Assembly: GCA_036337765.1 (NCBI GenBank)
Contig: JAYZDP010000115.1
Location: forward strand, 1 to 43,851
Direction of reading: 5' to 3'
DNA length: 43,851 bases
From: JAYZDP01 sp036337765
GTDB lineage: Bacteria > Acidobacteriota > Thermoanaerobaculia > Multivoradales > Multivoraceae
This document shows positions 33,270-42,174 of this stretch, piece by piece; the first letter of the stretch is position 1, and every line of letters begins with the position of its first letter. The translations under genes were made by a program, and so were the position numbers. The notes beneath the pieces are model-generated. The model ran no database searches and was not told where the DNA came from. It worked only from the letters and a program-made list of their open reading frames with translations.

Positions 33270-34435
33270 ATCGCCAGGTCCCTGGTGTTGTAGTCGCGAA
33301 TCACCCGCTCGAAGACGGCGTCGGTAAGGCGAAACTCGTCCTCGAGCCCGACGAACGGCTGGTAAACGAAAGGGACCTCGTCAGGGTATTCCTGATGACG
33401 GGCGTCGATCGCGACGGCGACGACGGCGGAACGGTCGAAAATGCGCTGCGCGTCGTAGACCACTCCGTCCGCTTCAACGCCAAGCGCTCCGGACTGACCC
33501 TCAACCGAGCTGCGCCGGTGGAACCCGAACGTGACTGAGACCCGAAGATCGGGCGAGCTGTTGGCGAACGAGGCATGCAGCAGCTGCCGATTGACGATCG
33601 TGACGTCACCGGCGTCGCAGCACAGCGGGAGCGCTCCCGACAGCTGCTCGCTGCCACCGTTTTGAGCGATGCGGGCCTTGATGTCGATCTTGCCCAGCTT
33701 GTGCGTTCCGGGCACCACCCACAGGCAGCTGCCCGCGGACGTGGGATAGAGCTGCACCTGGAAGTTGAAGCCGTGGATGCCCTCGTCCCACTCAGGAGAG
33801 TCCCAGTGGGTCACGCCATCCTGGTGCCAGGCGACCGAGCCGCCGAGGCCCGGCTGCTTGACGAAGATCGCGTCGTTGAAGGGCACGAAGTCGTCACCGT
33901 TCAACGACGCCGCGACAGCGAGAATCCGCGGATGGCCGTAGAGCCGCAGCGCAGCGGGCATCGCCTGGCACATCGAGCTGATCAGGAAGACGACGTCGCG
34001 CGGTGCACTGGCATCGGGACGCGGTTGGGTCATCTGGGCGGGGTGTCGCCCCCCGAGCAGCTGCGTCCCGCCCCAAGGATCAGCAAGGGGCCTGGCGAAG
34101 AGATAAGGGCTGCGGGCGTAGCTCTGCCCGAGGGCTGCACGACCCTTCGCGTCAACCGTCGAGTCGCGATCGACGGGCGCCCTCTCGATCATCTCGGCTA
34201 CACCCGCGCGCAGCTCCTCGACCTCGGCCTTGTCCACCACCCCCTCGAAGATGTAGTAGCCGTGCTCCCAGTAGGCCTCGAGGATGTCGGAGCGCAGCTT
34301 GCCATCCGCGCCCACAACGAGCGGGCCACGATTGCCGATCTCGGCCGCGAGGCGTTCTCCCTCGAGCCGGTAGGCGTCGAGCCCGGCCGCGTGCTGAGCC
34401 CGCGTGGGGCCGGAGTCTGCGGTCTCACTCTCCAT
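33266..34435 (-). CDS. Phytanoyl-CoA dioxygenase (PhyH) family oxygenase (second of two)
   Basis: 389 residues, longer than the one at 19631 by an N-terminal helical region. Iron ligands are H204 and D206 in AWHQDGVTHWDS and H287 in RQLLHASFANSSPDLR; R298 is placed for 2-oxoglutarate. The loop CLWVVPGTHKLGKIDIKARI is typical. A length near 390 and the MTQPRPD segment before the core resemble PhyH proteins of sponge- and soil-associated bacteria, but no substrate is known. It lies divergent from the B3-like MBL gene with 82 bases between starts. Its stop codon begins palindromic element copy 2. Confidence 0.88.
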   Translation of the reverse strand: MESETADSGPTRAQHAAGLDAYRLEGERLAAEIGNRGPLVVGADGKLRSDILEAYWEHGYYIFEGVVDKAEVEELRAGVAEMIERAPVDRDSTVDAKGRAALGQSYARSPYLFARPLADPWGGTQLLGGRHPAQMTQPRPDASAPRDVVFLISSMCQAMPAALRLYGHPRILAVAASLNGDDFVPFNDAIFVKQPGLGGSVAWHQDGVTHWDSPEWDEGIHGFNFQVQLYPTSAGSCLWVVPGTHKLGKIDIKARIAQNGGSEQLSGALPLCCDAGDVTIVNRQLLHASFANSSPDLRVSVTFGFHRRSSVEGQSGALGVEADGVVYDAQRIFDRSAVVAVAIDARHQEYPDEVPFVYQPFVGLEDEFRLTDAVFERVIRDYNTRDLAI

Positions 34436-34517
34436 GGGGCTCCCTCAGTTTATGAACGAGGAATGACTGTAGCACCGACATCCGAGGCATCTGGCGAGTG
34501 CTAGGCTCACCCGCCTC

Positions 34518-35384
34518 ATGAGATCCGATCCGCGCCGCCTCGCCCTGATCTGCGGTCTCGTACTTGCGATGAGCGCTCCGCTCGCTGGCCAGCCGGAGGG
34601 GTGGACGCGCCCATTCCCAGGCCACCGCGTGATCGGCAATCTCTATGCCGTCGGCACCTACGATCTGGCTGTCTTTCTCATCACCTCGGAGGAGGGCCAC
34701 ATCCTCATCAACACTGGAATCGAGACCTCGACTGCGCAGATCCGCGACAACGTCGAGGCACTGGGCTTCCGGTTGGAAGACACCAAGATCCTCCTGCAGA
34801 TGCAGTCCCACTGGGACCACACCGCGGCCCTCGCCGAGATCAAGCGGATCACCGGAGCCGAGATGTGGGCGACGGCGAAAGACGCCCCGATCCTGGAGGA
34901 CGGCGGCTTCAGCGACCCTCACTTCGGGGGACGCCAGACGTTCGCGCCGGTGAAAGTCGACAAGATCATCCAAGACGGCGAGCTCATCGAGCTGGGCTCG
35001 ACGCGCCTGACCGTGCTCGAGACCCCGGGCCACACCGAAGGCAGCTCGAGCTACACCATGAAGGTGAACGAAGGCGGGCGCGACTATGACGTGGCGATCG
35101 CCAACATGGGCACCATCAACCCCGGCAAGAAAATGGTCGTCGATCCCACCTACCCCGGGGTCGCCGACGACTTCGCCGAGACCTTCCGCAAGCAGAAGGC
35201 GCTTGAGGTCGACGTTTGGGTGGCCGCCCACGGCTCGCAGTACGGTCTGCACGACAAGTACGAGGCGGGCCAGGCCTACGGCCCCGAGACGTTCATCGAC
35301 CCCGACGGCTTTCTGGTCGCCGTCGAGCTGCTCGAGAAGGCCTACCTCGAACAAGTCGAGTCGGAACGACAGCCGGCCCGCTGA
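34518..35384 (+). CDS. Subclass B3-like metallo-beta-lactamase-fold hydrolase with Gln in the zinc-1 site
   Basis: 288 residues with a signal peptide (LVLAMSAPLAGQ). The zinc motif reads QSHWDH (Q96, H98, D100, H101), where most B3 enzymes have HxHxDH; the GOB enzymes also have glutamine in this first position. Further ligands are H172 in TPGHTEGSSSYTM and H238 in AAHGSQYGLHDKY (or H245). DVAIANMGTINPGKK is a strong B3 block. Beta-lactam hydrolysis is possible, but many environmental B3 relatives act on other lactones or amides. It is convergent with the amidohydrolase gene, with 12 bases between the stops. Confidence 0.82.
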   Translation: MRSDPRRLALICGLVLAMSAPLAGQPEGWTRPFPGHRVIGNLYAVGTYDLAVFLITSEEGHILINTGIETSTAQIRDNVEALGFRLEDTKILLQMQSHWDHTAALAEIKRITGAEMWATAKDAPILEDGGFSDPHFGGRQTFAPVKVDKIIQDGELIELGSTRLTVLETPGHTEGSSSYTMKVNEGGRDYDVAIANMGTINPGKKMVVDPTYPGVADDFAETFRKQKALEVDVWVAAHGSQYGLHDKYEAGQAYGPETFIDPDGFLVAVELLEKAYLEQVESERQPAR

Positions 35385-35396
35385 GTGAGCCTCGGG

Positions 35397-36812
35397 CTAT
35401 GGCGACGGCAACAGAGCGTCGCGATCGACCCACTCGCCGCGTAGCATCACGCGGTCAATCTGAAGTGTGTTGCCGATGTCAGTCAGCGGGTCAGCGTTCA
35501 GCAAGATCAGGTCGGCGCTCTTGCCGACGGTCAGCGTCCCGAAGTCGGCTTCACCCACCGGCGGCGTTCGTCCGGCGCCGGTTCGGGTAGCGGCAACGAG
35601 CGTTTCCATCGGCGTGAGGCCAGCCTCGACGTAGAGCTCGAGCTCATGGTGGGTGCCCCAGCCCATCGGCACATTGGCAGTGCCGCTGTCGGTGCCCAGT
35701 GCCACTTTGATGCCGGCTTCGTGGAGAGCTCTTACGAAGTCCTGCACCTGCCGGAAGGCGGCCTTCCGATCCTCGAAACCGTCCGCCCCGACCACGGCCT
35801 CCCGCGTCTCGGCGTCGCTCCAGCGCTCCAGCGCCGCCGGGTTCATCACCGCCTTCAGTTCAGAGTCGTCAAGCAGCTCGGGGTGCTCGGCGAAGTGCCA
35901 GTTGTTCTGAATGATGGACAGGGTCGGCGTGAAGGCGCAGTCCTTCTCGAGACACAGGTCCAGAAACGCCTGGCTGGGCTCCGGATTGTCCATCGGCACG
36001 CCCGACCCTGGACCGAAGGTCCGGACGGTGCTGTGCAGGAACTCGTTGAGGCCAGCCCCGAGCAGCTGGAGGCCGTCGACCTCCTCGTCGATGTGCGCGA
36101 CTGGGATGAGCCCCTGCAGGCGCGACTCGTCGACGATGGCTGCCCGGATCTCCGGTGGGATCTTGTGGTTCGGCTCCGGAACCTCGTTGACCCACATCTT
36201 GGTGAAATGGATACCGAGCGCCGCCTGCTCGCGTACCAATGCGCGCGCCTCCTCCTCGGTCGTCGGGGTGTTCGTGAAGCCCGAGTTGAACCCATCGGGG
36301 TAGGAGAAGCCGAGCCCGGCGGTGAACGCTCGCGGCAGGTCGGGGCGGCCCGCATGTGCCTCTAGCATCAACGCCACCTTCTCCGGCGTATCGGAGCCGA
36401 TACTTCGGGTGGTGGTGACGCCATAGTAGAGCTGCGACCGGAGAGCCTGTTCGGCCGCCGACAGGGGACCGCCGTAGTGGGCGTGCAAGTCCACCAGCCC
36501 GGGGATGACGGTCTGTCCAGTGGCATCGATGACCTCTGCCCCCTCAGGAATCTCGGTCGTGTCCCGTCGGCCCGCAGCCTGCACACGGCCGTCGTGAACC
36601 AGGATGACCGAGCCGGCGATCGGATTCGCGCCGGTGCCGTCAATGAGCTGGGCTCCGACGATGGCCATCGCGGCGGGCTCGGCGGGAGCGCCATCAGGAG
36701 CTGGAGCGCCGCCGCACCCTGCAAGGACCGCGAGCCCGAGCGGAACCATGCAACGAGCTGGCCTGCGAACCTTGATGGCGGAGGCCGGGACCACGTGGGG
36801 AGTTTGTCTCAT
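35397..36812 (-). CDS. Imidazolonepropionase-like amidohydrolase lipoprotein
   Basis: 471 residues from the ATG at 36812; an ATG at 36749 is also in frame. A lipoprotein signal ends GLAVLAGC (C33). It is an amidohydrolase-superfamily barrel: VIDATGQTVIPGLVDLHAHY (H110, H112), K205 in HFTKMWV (candidate carboxylysine), H240 in VAHIDEE, H260 in FLHST and D375 in LGTDSGT. The metal centre looks complete. Such extracytoplasmic members act as prolidases, amidases or on cyclic imides; the true substrate is unknown. It lies 85 bases from the divergent gene at 36898. It is distinct from the YtcJ-type amidohydrolase at 11804-13474. Confidence 0.87.
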   Translation of the reverse strand: MRQTPHVVPASAIKVRRPARCMVPLGLAVLAGCGGAPAPDGAPAEPAAMAIVGAQLIDGTGANPIAGSVILVHDGRVQAAGRRDTTEIPEGAEVIDATGQTVIPGLVDLHAHYGGPLSAAEQALRSQLYYGVTTTRSIGSDTPEKVALMLEAHAGRPDLPRAFTAGLGFSYPDGFNSGFTNTPTTEEEARALVREQAALGIHFTKMWVNEVPEPNHKIPPEIRAAIVDESRLQGLIPVAHIDEEVDGLQLLGAGLNEFLHSTVRTFGPGSGVPMDNPEPSQAFLDLCLEKDCAFTPTLSIIQNNWHFAEHPELLDDSELKAVMNPAALERWSDAETREAVVGADGFEDRKAAFRQVQDFVRALHEAGIKVALGTDSGTANVPMGWGTHHELELYVEAGLTPMETLVAATRTGAGRTPPVGEADFGTLTVGKSADLILLNADPLTDIGNTLQIDRVMLRGEWVDRDALLPSP

Positions 36813-36897
36813 GTCGCTAGCCTACTCTTACGGGCCGCGAGCTAGACCGAGCTCCAAATCTCAGCGGTCGGGCTATGCTTGGCGACAGGAGGTTGGC

Positions 36898-37965
36898 ATG
36901 CGACTGACGTTTCAAACGTTCGCTAGGGTGGTGGGCGCGGCTCTGGTCATCTCCGCTCAGGCTCTCGGTCCAGCCGCCGCCGACGACTTCCCGCGCACTG
37001 CTACGGGCCGCCCGGACCTTTCGGGCACCTACGACATCGCGACGCTGACGCCACTGGTGCGCCCAGTCGAGCTCGCCGAGCGGTCCGCCTACAGTGCAGA
37101 GGAGGCCGGTGAGCTGGTCGGCTACTGGAAGGAGAAGTTCGAGTCGGACAACGTACCGAGTGACCCGGACCGAGGCGCTCCACCGAAGGGCGGCATCGGC
37201 TTCTACATCCCCGAGCTCGAGGGCGCGGCCGGCGCGGTGGGCGGATACAACGCCTTCTTCGTCGATCTAGGCGAGAACACCTTCCAGCTCGACGGCAAGT
37301 ACCGCACCTCTATCGTCACGGATCCTTCCGACGGGCGATTCCCGCCGTTGTCACCACTCGGCGAGGAGATCCAAGCCCGAGGCGCGCCTTTCCGCCACGC
37401 GAACACGGGCACCGCCTGGTGGCTGGAGAGCGGCCTCGCGACCGGTCCGTACGACGACATCGAGCTGCGCCCGCTCGCGGAACGCTGCATTCTCAGCCGG
37501 AACCGCTCGGGGCCGCCGGCATTGCCCGCGCTGTACAACAACCTGAAGACGATCGTCCAGACCGAAGACCATGTGGTGGTGCTCGCCGAACAGATGCACG
37601 ACGCGAGAATCATCCGAATGAACGGCGATCGCCCACCGGGCAACGTAGCCAAGTGGATGGGCGACTCGGTTGGGCGCTGGGAAGGCGACTCGCTGGTAGT
37701 CGAGACCTCTCAATTCCGCGAGTCATCGGGCGATCTGCGAACGACCGCCGGGCTGCGTGTGGTGGAGCGCTTCAGCCCGATCGACAGCGACACCCTTCGC
37801 TATCAGTTCACGGTCGACGACCCCCGCTACACGGCACCCTGGACCGGCGAGTACCCCTGGCCCCGGACGGACGGACGGCTATATGAGTACGCCTGCCACG
37901 AGGGCAACTACGCCATGGGCAACATCAAGCGCGGCGCCCGAATGCTGGAAGCCGACCGCGAGTAA
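36898..37965 (+). CDS. Exported conserved protein, GRPDLSGTYD family (second of two)
   Basis: 355 residues from the ATG at 36898, with a perfect AGGAGG at 36887-36892 and five-base spacing. A signal peptide ends QALGPAAA. Mature TGRPDLSGTYDIATLTPLVR and the later blocks NTGTAWW, GPYDDIELRPLAERC, LPALYNNLKTIVQTEDHVVV, WMGDSVGRWEGDSLVVET and YEYACHEGNYAMGNIKRGAR match the gene at 21948-23051 along the whole length, so the two are ancient paralogues. No catalytic signature is recognised. The strong ribosome binding site suggests high expression. The stop is five bases from that of the convergent dimethylformamidase-like gene. Confidence 0.77.
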   Translation: MRLTFQTFARVVGAALVISAQALGPAAADDFPRTATGRPDLSGTYDIATLTPLVRPVELAERSAYSAEEAGELVGYWKEKFESDNVPSDPDRGAPPKGGIGFYIPELEGAAGAVGGYNAFFVDLGENTFQLDGKYRTSIVTDPSDGRFPPLSPLGEEIQARGAPFRHANTGTAWWLESGLATGPYDDIELRPLAERCILSRNRSGPPALPALYNNLKTIVQTEDHVVVLAEQMHDARIIRMNGDRPPGNVAKWMGDSVGRWEGDSLVVETSQFRESSGDLRTTAGLRVVERFSPIDSDTLRYQFTVDDPRYTAPWTGEYPWPRTDGRLYEYACHEGNYAMGNIKRGARMLEADRE

Positions 37966-37970
37966 GCGCC

Positions 37971-40127
37971 TCACTCAGCAGGGTCGAAGGGGCTCGCGTC
38001 GAGAAAGCGGTGGAGCACGTTGGACGTGATGCGCGCGACGTTGTTGTCGCCGTTGTTGTGGCCAAGGCTGCCGCACCAGGCGATCGAGCCGGTCGAGAAG
38101 ACTGCGCCGCCGTTCGGGCATTCGAAAAAGACCAGGTCGGCACGTACCTTCGGGTCCTCGAAGTAAGGCACCGTCGAGAGGTACTCCTCCTTGGTGCGCA
38201 GCATGTCCTCACCATGACCCTCGGACGTAGCCACGACCAGCGCATGTCTCGGCGAGCCGAGACGCGCGTCGTACCGGTCGATCTCCTCGCCCGCAGCACC
38301 CCCGCCGATCGAGCCGAAGTCGCCAATGATCTCCTCGTCGACGCCGCGGAAGATGAAGGCGGCGCGTGGGTCGTCAGCGCCCGGAGTTCGCCGGTAATAG
38401 CCCGAGTGGTCGAAGCCCTGGGCGGCGAAACCCACACCGACCAGCCGGTTCGGCGACCGGCCGATGCGCCGCCAAAGGCCGCCATACTCGCCGTTGAACG
38501 CGTGGTAGTACTCGCCCGGCTGCGCGATCCAGGCACGGGTGCCGTCTTCCGCGCGGCGAACTTCGATGACGCCCGCCAGATCGTCGCTCCAGGCGATGCG
38601 CCAGTAGAAGCCATTGCCACCCATATACATCAGGCGACCGCCTCCGTGGAGGTATCCCTCGACTGCATCGAGCATGGCGCTGGAGGTGTACTCCGGATGC
38701 GTGCCCGTCATCACGCAGCGGTAGGGGGCGAGTAAGGCTTCGCCTTCGCGGTGCAGGTCCTCGTCGGTAACGACGTCGTAGGGCTGATCGAGCTGGTGCA
38801 GCCAAGCAACCAGGTTGGTATCGGCCGGGAACTGCCAGGCCCGGTTGCCGCCGGACTTCAGGTTCTGGATCGGGCGTAACCGAGACGAGAAGTGAACGCC
38901 GCTGTAGTCGGAGTGGCGATCGTAGAGAGACGACCCGAGCTCCGGATGAGCGAGAAGAAACTCGTCGTTCGAGCCCTTTGGGCCACCGTCGCCGAAGATC
39001 GGATTCGGAACCAGGCGGAGCCGGTAGTTGGCGTACGCCAGATACGAAGCCGTGGGCACGAGCAGGGCGAGCTTCGACGTGGCTCGCCCCGGCCGGGCGC
39101 GGACAAAGAAGGTGATGCGATCTTCACTCGCTCCCTGACGCAGCCGTGCCGCATAGATGCCGCTCGCCAGACCCTGCGGGATCACCAGCGAGAAGTCGGT
39201 GCTCCACCCCGCATCGACGATATCGTCATCGTGAAAGTGGATGGCCGCGTACTGATCGGGGGCCTGGGTCCACGCGTGCACGGAGCCGTCCCAGTTGTGG
39301 CCGGTGACTGCGCGCGTGGGTGACTGATAGAGGTGACCGTCCAGGCCGTGCGGGCCCTGGTCGACGATCCGCTGGGACGGCATCTCGAGGCTGAAGTCCC
39401 ACCGTGCCACGAGCTCGTTGCCAGCGTGAATCCGAGGGGCCTCGATCTTGCCGTTGAAGTGCTCCGTCGTCGCCACGATGGCACCCTCGAACACGCTCGC
39501 CCGGGCACCGATCACCAGCGGCGCGCCGGCCGGGGTCTCGAACGAGCCGCTCGCTCCTGCGAAACGAACCGAGTCGTCTCGAGCTTCGAGATCGTTGCCT
39601 GGGCTCTCAGGTAGAGGCCTCTGCTCCAAGCTCACGGAGGCGTCGGACGCCTGGTACCGCGCGGCGACCGCATGCCAGCGGCTCACCTGAAGCGCGACGC
39701 CGCTCGCGAAGCGAGCACCGTCCAACCATAGTTCGAGATCACCGTCCGCGCCGATTCCTAAGGCGAAGCCCCGCCCCTGTTCAGGCTGGCACAGGCTCAG
39801 AATCGTCTGTCTCCCGCGACCAGGGGCCGTCGGGTAGACAAAAACCTCGACACTGAAGTCTCCGATGCCGGAAAGGCACTCTGCGGCTTCGACAAGGCCG
39901 AAGGAGCCTGTCCGGATCTGTTGCCGGCGCCCAGGGTAGCGGCCCTCGGCCTCGCTCGGCACCACATGCTCGATCAGACCGGCGGCGTCAACGCTATCGT
40001 CGCCGCAGATGACACGGACGATCTCGACCTCGTAGTCCTCAGTCGACTCGCAGCTCACCTTGAAGTGAACCGTCTCGCCGGGGCTCGCGGACAGGGGGTC
40101 GCAGTAGCCGGTGAGAGTCTTGTTCAT
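37971..40127 (-). CDS. N,N-dimethylformamidase large-subunit-like protein with a LamG-type domain
   Basis: 718 residues from the ATG at 40127, no signal peptide. About 60-240 is a concanavalin/LamG-like beta-sandwich (SVEVFVYPTAPGRGRQTILS, DGDLELWLDGARFASG). From about 290 to the end it matches the DmfA2 C-terminal domain: LALLVPTASYLAYANYRL, RHSDYSGVHFSSRLRPIQNL, then a glutamine-amidotransferase-like fold with GGGRLMYMGGNGFYW. Paracoccus DMFase has the same order and uses a mononuclear iron to cleave amides. The small subunit gene (dmfA1) is not present next door. The gene is the last of a three-gene set with GST (gap 20) and PPOX genes, so the natural substrate may be another amide. Iron ligands were not mapped. 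Confidence 0.8.
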   Translation of the reverse strand: MNKTLTGYCDPLSASPGETVHFKVSCESTEDYEVEIVRVICGDDSVDAAGLIEHVVPSEAEGRYPGRRQQIRTGSFGLVEAAECLSGIGDFSVEVFVYPTAPGRGRQTILSLCQPEQGRGFALGIGADGDLELWLDGARFASGVALQVSRWHAVAARYQASDASVSLEQRPLPESPGNDLEARDDSVRFAGASGSFETPAGAPLVIGARASVFEGAIVATTEHFNGKIEAPRIHAGNELVARWDFSLEMPSQRIVDQGPHGLDGHLYQSPTRAVTGHNWDGSVHAWTQAPDQYAAIHFHDDDIVDAGWSTDFSLVIPQGLASGIYAARLRQGASEDRITFFVRARPGRATSKLALLVPTASYLAYANYRLRLVPNPIFGDGGPKGSNDEFLLAHPELGSSLYDRHSDYSGVHFSSRLRPIQNLKSGGNRAWQFPADTNLVAWLHQLDQPYDVVTDEDLHREGEALLAPYRCVMTGTHPEYTSSAMLDAVEGYLHGGGRLMYMGGNGFYWRIAWSDDLAGVIEVRRAEDGTRAWIAQPGEYYHAFNGEYGGLWRRIGRSPNRLVGVGFAAQGFDHSGYYRRTPGADDPRAAFIFRGVDEEIIGDFGSIGGGAAGEEIDRYDARLGSPRHALVVATSEGHGEDMLRTKEEYLSTVPYFEDPKVRADLVFFECPNGGAVFSTGSIAWCGSLGHNNGDNNVARITSNVLHRFLDASPFDPAE

Positions 40128-40147
40128 CGCTCCTCCGAGGGTGGCGC

Positions 40148-40876
40148 TCAGACAGACGTCTTGAGATTCTCGTTGGAGGCGATTCCGGCACCGCTGGCCT
40201 TGTAGCGTTCCCGCCGCTCCTTGCTGAAACTGTCGACCTCGTCCTTCGGCACCCCGTAGGCCACACCCCGGTCGACACCGGGGCGCGCGCGAACGCGCCC
40301 GAGCCATTCCACGACCGCGGGGTGGACCGTGATGTCGACCTTCGCCCACTTGTAGGCTCGGATCCACGGGAACGCAGCAATGTCGGCGACGGTGAAGGTG
40401 TCCCCGCAGACATAGGGGTGTTGCTCGAGCCGGCGGGCAAGAATGGCCACCAGCCGCAGTGACTCCTTGCCGAATCGTTCCAGCGGATGCGCTTTGGTTT
40501 CATCCGGCACATCGATGTATCGCGTGTAGCTCAGCTTGTTACCGAAGGCGGGGCCCAAGTTCGCGGCCTGCCAGTAGAGCCAGGGAATGACGTCCCAACG
40601 TCGCTCGTCCAGAGGGAACAGCGGCGTCGGGAACTTCTCACCGAGGTACTGCAATATGGCGCAGCTCTCCATGATGGCGCAGCCGTCGTCCACCAGCGCG
40701 GGTATCTTCTGGTTCGGATTGATCGCGGTGAACTCCGGCGTGAATTGCTCACCCCCGAGGCTGACCATGTGGATGCGCGTCTCCGGCAGTTCGACCCCCG
40801 CCTCGCACAGCTCCTCGAGCATGATCGAGATCTTCCAGCCATTGGGCGTAGCGCCCATATAGACGTCGAGCGCCAT
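40148..40876 (-). CDS. Glutathione S-transferase (YfcG/Ure2-like)
   Basis: 242 residues from the ATG at 40876; an ATG at 40900 overlapping the previous gene is less likely. The N-terminal thioredoxin-like domain is DVYMGATPNGWKISIMLEEL, with INPNQKIPALVDDG and the glutathione gamma-glutamyl loop ESCAILQYLGEKF. The C-terminal helical domain has WQAANLGPAFGNKLSYTRY and TFTVADIAAFPWIRAYKW. This is the Nu-like/YfcG type with disulfide-reductase or conjugating activity. It is cytosolic. The middle gene of a three-gene operon (PPOX upstream by 10 bases, dimethylformamidase-like downstream by 20). Confidence 0.87.
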   Translation of the reverse strand: MALDVYMGATPNGWKISIMLEELCEAGVELPETRIHMVSLGGEQFTPEFTAINPNQKIPALVDDGCAIMESCAILQYLGEKFPTPLFPLDERRWDVIPWLYWQAANLGPAFGNKLSYTRYIDVPDETKAHPLERFGKESLRLVAILARRLEQHPYVCGDTFTVADIAAFPWIRAYKWAKVDITVHPAVVEWLGRVRARPGVDRGVAYGVPKDEVDSFSKERRERYKASGAGIASNENLKTSV

Positions 40877-40886
40877 GCGCGATTCG

Positions 40887-41294
40887 CTATTCGAGGGCAT
40901 CCGGCCAGGCGTACCAACGCTCGGGCGTCAGTGTCAGGAACCGCTGAGTCTCGTGTCCGCCTCGGGCGACGATCTTCTCCGCGGCCTCGCGCCCTCGATA
41001 GTGCGTATGGAGCTTCAGCCGCCAGTCGGCCGTCGCCGTTTCACCTAACTCCGCCGGGCCTTCAGCCGTCACGTGCTGCACGCCCTCTCCCCGCCTGTCA
41101 ACGCAGATCGCTGCTCGGCCGCGCAACCCTACGTGGCGCATCTTCGCCGAGTCCTTCCCGCCGATGATCTCGAACGACTCACCGTTCCACAGGTACCAGA
41201 CCGGCACCGCGTGAGCTCGGCCCTTCGCGTCGACCGTCGCCAGCACCGCGGTGTGTGGTGCGCTCAGAAACTCGTCTCGTTCGGCCGTCTTCAT
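40887..41294 (-). CDS. Pyridoxamine-5'-phosphate-oxidase-like split-barrel flavoprotein
   Basis: 135 residues from the ATG at 41294, which has GGAGGG (41299-41304) four bases upstream; an ATG at 41321 has no such site. The split-barrel fold is seen in RDEFLSAPHTAVLATVDAKG, AHAVPVWYLWNGESFEIIG, SAKMRHVGLRGRAAICVD and GVQHVTAEGPAEL. It belongs to the small PPOX/F420-binding group whose members bind FMN or F420 and act on unknown small molecules. It is first in the PPOX-GST-dimethylformamidase-like unit and is divergent from the FKBP gene at 41386. Confidence 0.82.
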   Translation of the reverse strand: MKTAERDEFLSAPHTAVLATVDAKGRAHAVPVWYLWNGESFEIIGGKDSAKMRHVGLRGRAAICVDRRGEGVQHVTAEGPAELGETATADWRLKLHTHYRGREAAEKIVARGGHETQRFLTLTPERWYAWPDALE

Positions 41295-41385
41295 CGCACC
41301 CTCCAGCTCTGGAGGGGTCATCGTAACCGGTCTAGCCAGATCCTCCAGCGACAGCGGTAGGATCCCGAAAATCCCGAGGTGCCGA

Positions 41386-42174
41386 ATGAACCGAATGTCC
41401 CTTGCTGTGATCGCCGCCTTCACTCTCACCACGGCCGGTGTCGCGGCCTCCCAGGATTGGGTCGTCACTCAGCCCGGAGGCCTCAGCTACACGGACGTCG
41501 TCGTCGGTGACGGCAAGGAGGCCGTGGGCGACGCTGTCATCACCATTCACTACGAGGGATTCCTCACCGACGGCGAAAAGTTCGATTCGAGCCGCGACCG
41601 TGGCACGCCGTTCACCTTCGTCCTCGGCTCGGGGCGGGTCATGGAGGGCTGGGAGATCGGCTTCCCCGGCATGAAGGAGGGCGGGCAGCGAAGGCTGCTG
41701 GTTCCTGCGGCACTGGGCTACGGCGACAGCGGTGCCGGCGACGTGATTCCCCCCGGCGCCGATCTCATTTTCGAAGTGGAGCTACTCGACGTCACCGTCT
41801 TGCTGGAGCCGGAGCCCGGCATGACCGGCGAGGTGATCGAACACAAGAACGGCCTCGGGTGGGTGGAGCTAGAGCTTGGTACGGGTGAGGAGGCGAAGAA
41901 GGGAAGCACCGTCACCGTGCACTACACCGGCTGGCTCGTCGACGGCACGAAGTTCGATTCGAGCCGCGACCGTGGACAGACATTCAGCTTCCTCCTCGAT
42001 GGCGGTCAGGTCATCAGGGGATGGGACCTGGGAGTCGCGGGCATGAAAGTTGGCGGACGCCGAAAGCTGATCATTCCTGCGAAGCTGGGATACGGAAAAC
42101 GCGGCACGGGAGACAACATCCCCCCCAATGCCGATCTCGTGTTCGAGGTCGAGCTGACTGGCGCCTACCGGTAG
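41386..42174 (+). CDS. Exported tandem-FKBP peptidyl-prolyl isomerase
   Basis: 262 residues from the ATG at 41386, with GAGG six bases upstream. A signal peptide ends TAGVAAS. Two FKBP domains lie at about 33-136 and 156-262. The second keeps all of the FKBP12-type pocket (Y180, F190, D191, V209, I210, W213, Y236, F253). The first has methionine in place of the isoleucine (V85, M86, W89). Both share HY-GFL/GWL and KFDSSRDRG. Two domains in one periplasmic chain suggest a chaperone for exported proteins. The gene stops with TAG at 42172-42174, which is the first part of palindromic element copy 3. Confidence 0.92.
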   Translation: MNRMSLAVIAAFTLTTAGVAASQDWVVTQPGGLSYTDVVVGDGKEAVGDAVITIHYEGFLTDGEKFDSSRDRGTPFTFVLGSGRVMEGWEIGFPGMKEGGQRRLLVPAALGYGDSGAGDVIPPGADLIFEVELLDVTVLLEPEPGMTGEVIEHKNGLGWVELELGTGEEAKKGSTVTVHYTGWLVDGTKFDSSRDRGQTFSFLLDGGQVIRGWDLGVAGMKVGGRRKLIIPAKLGYGKRGTGDNIPPNADLVFEVELTGAYR

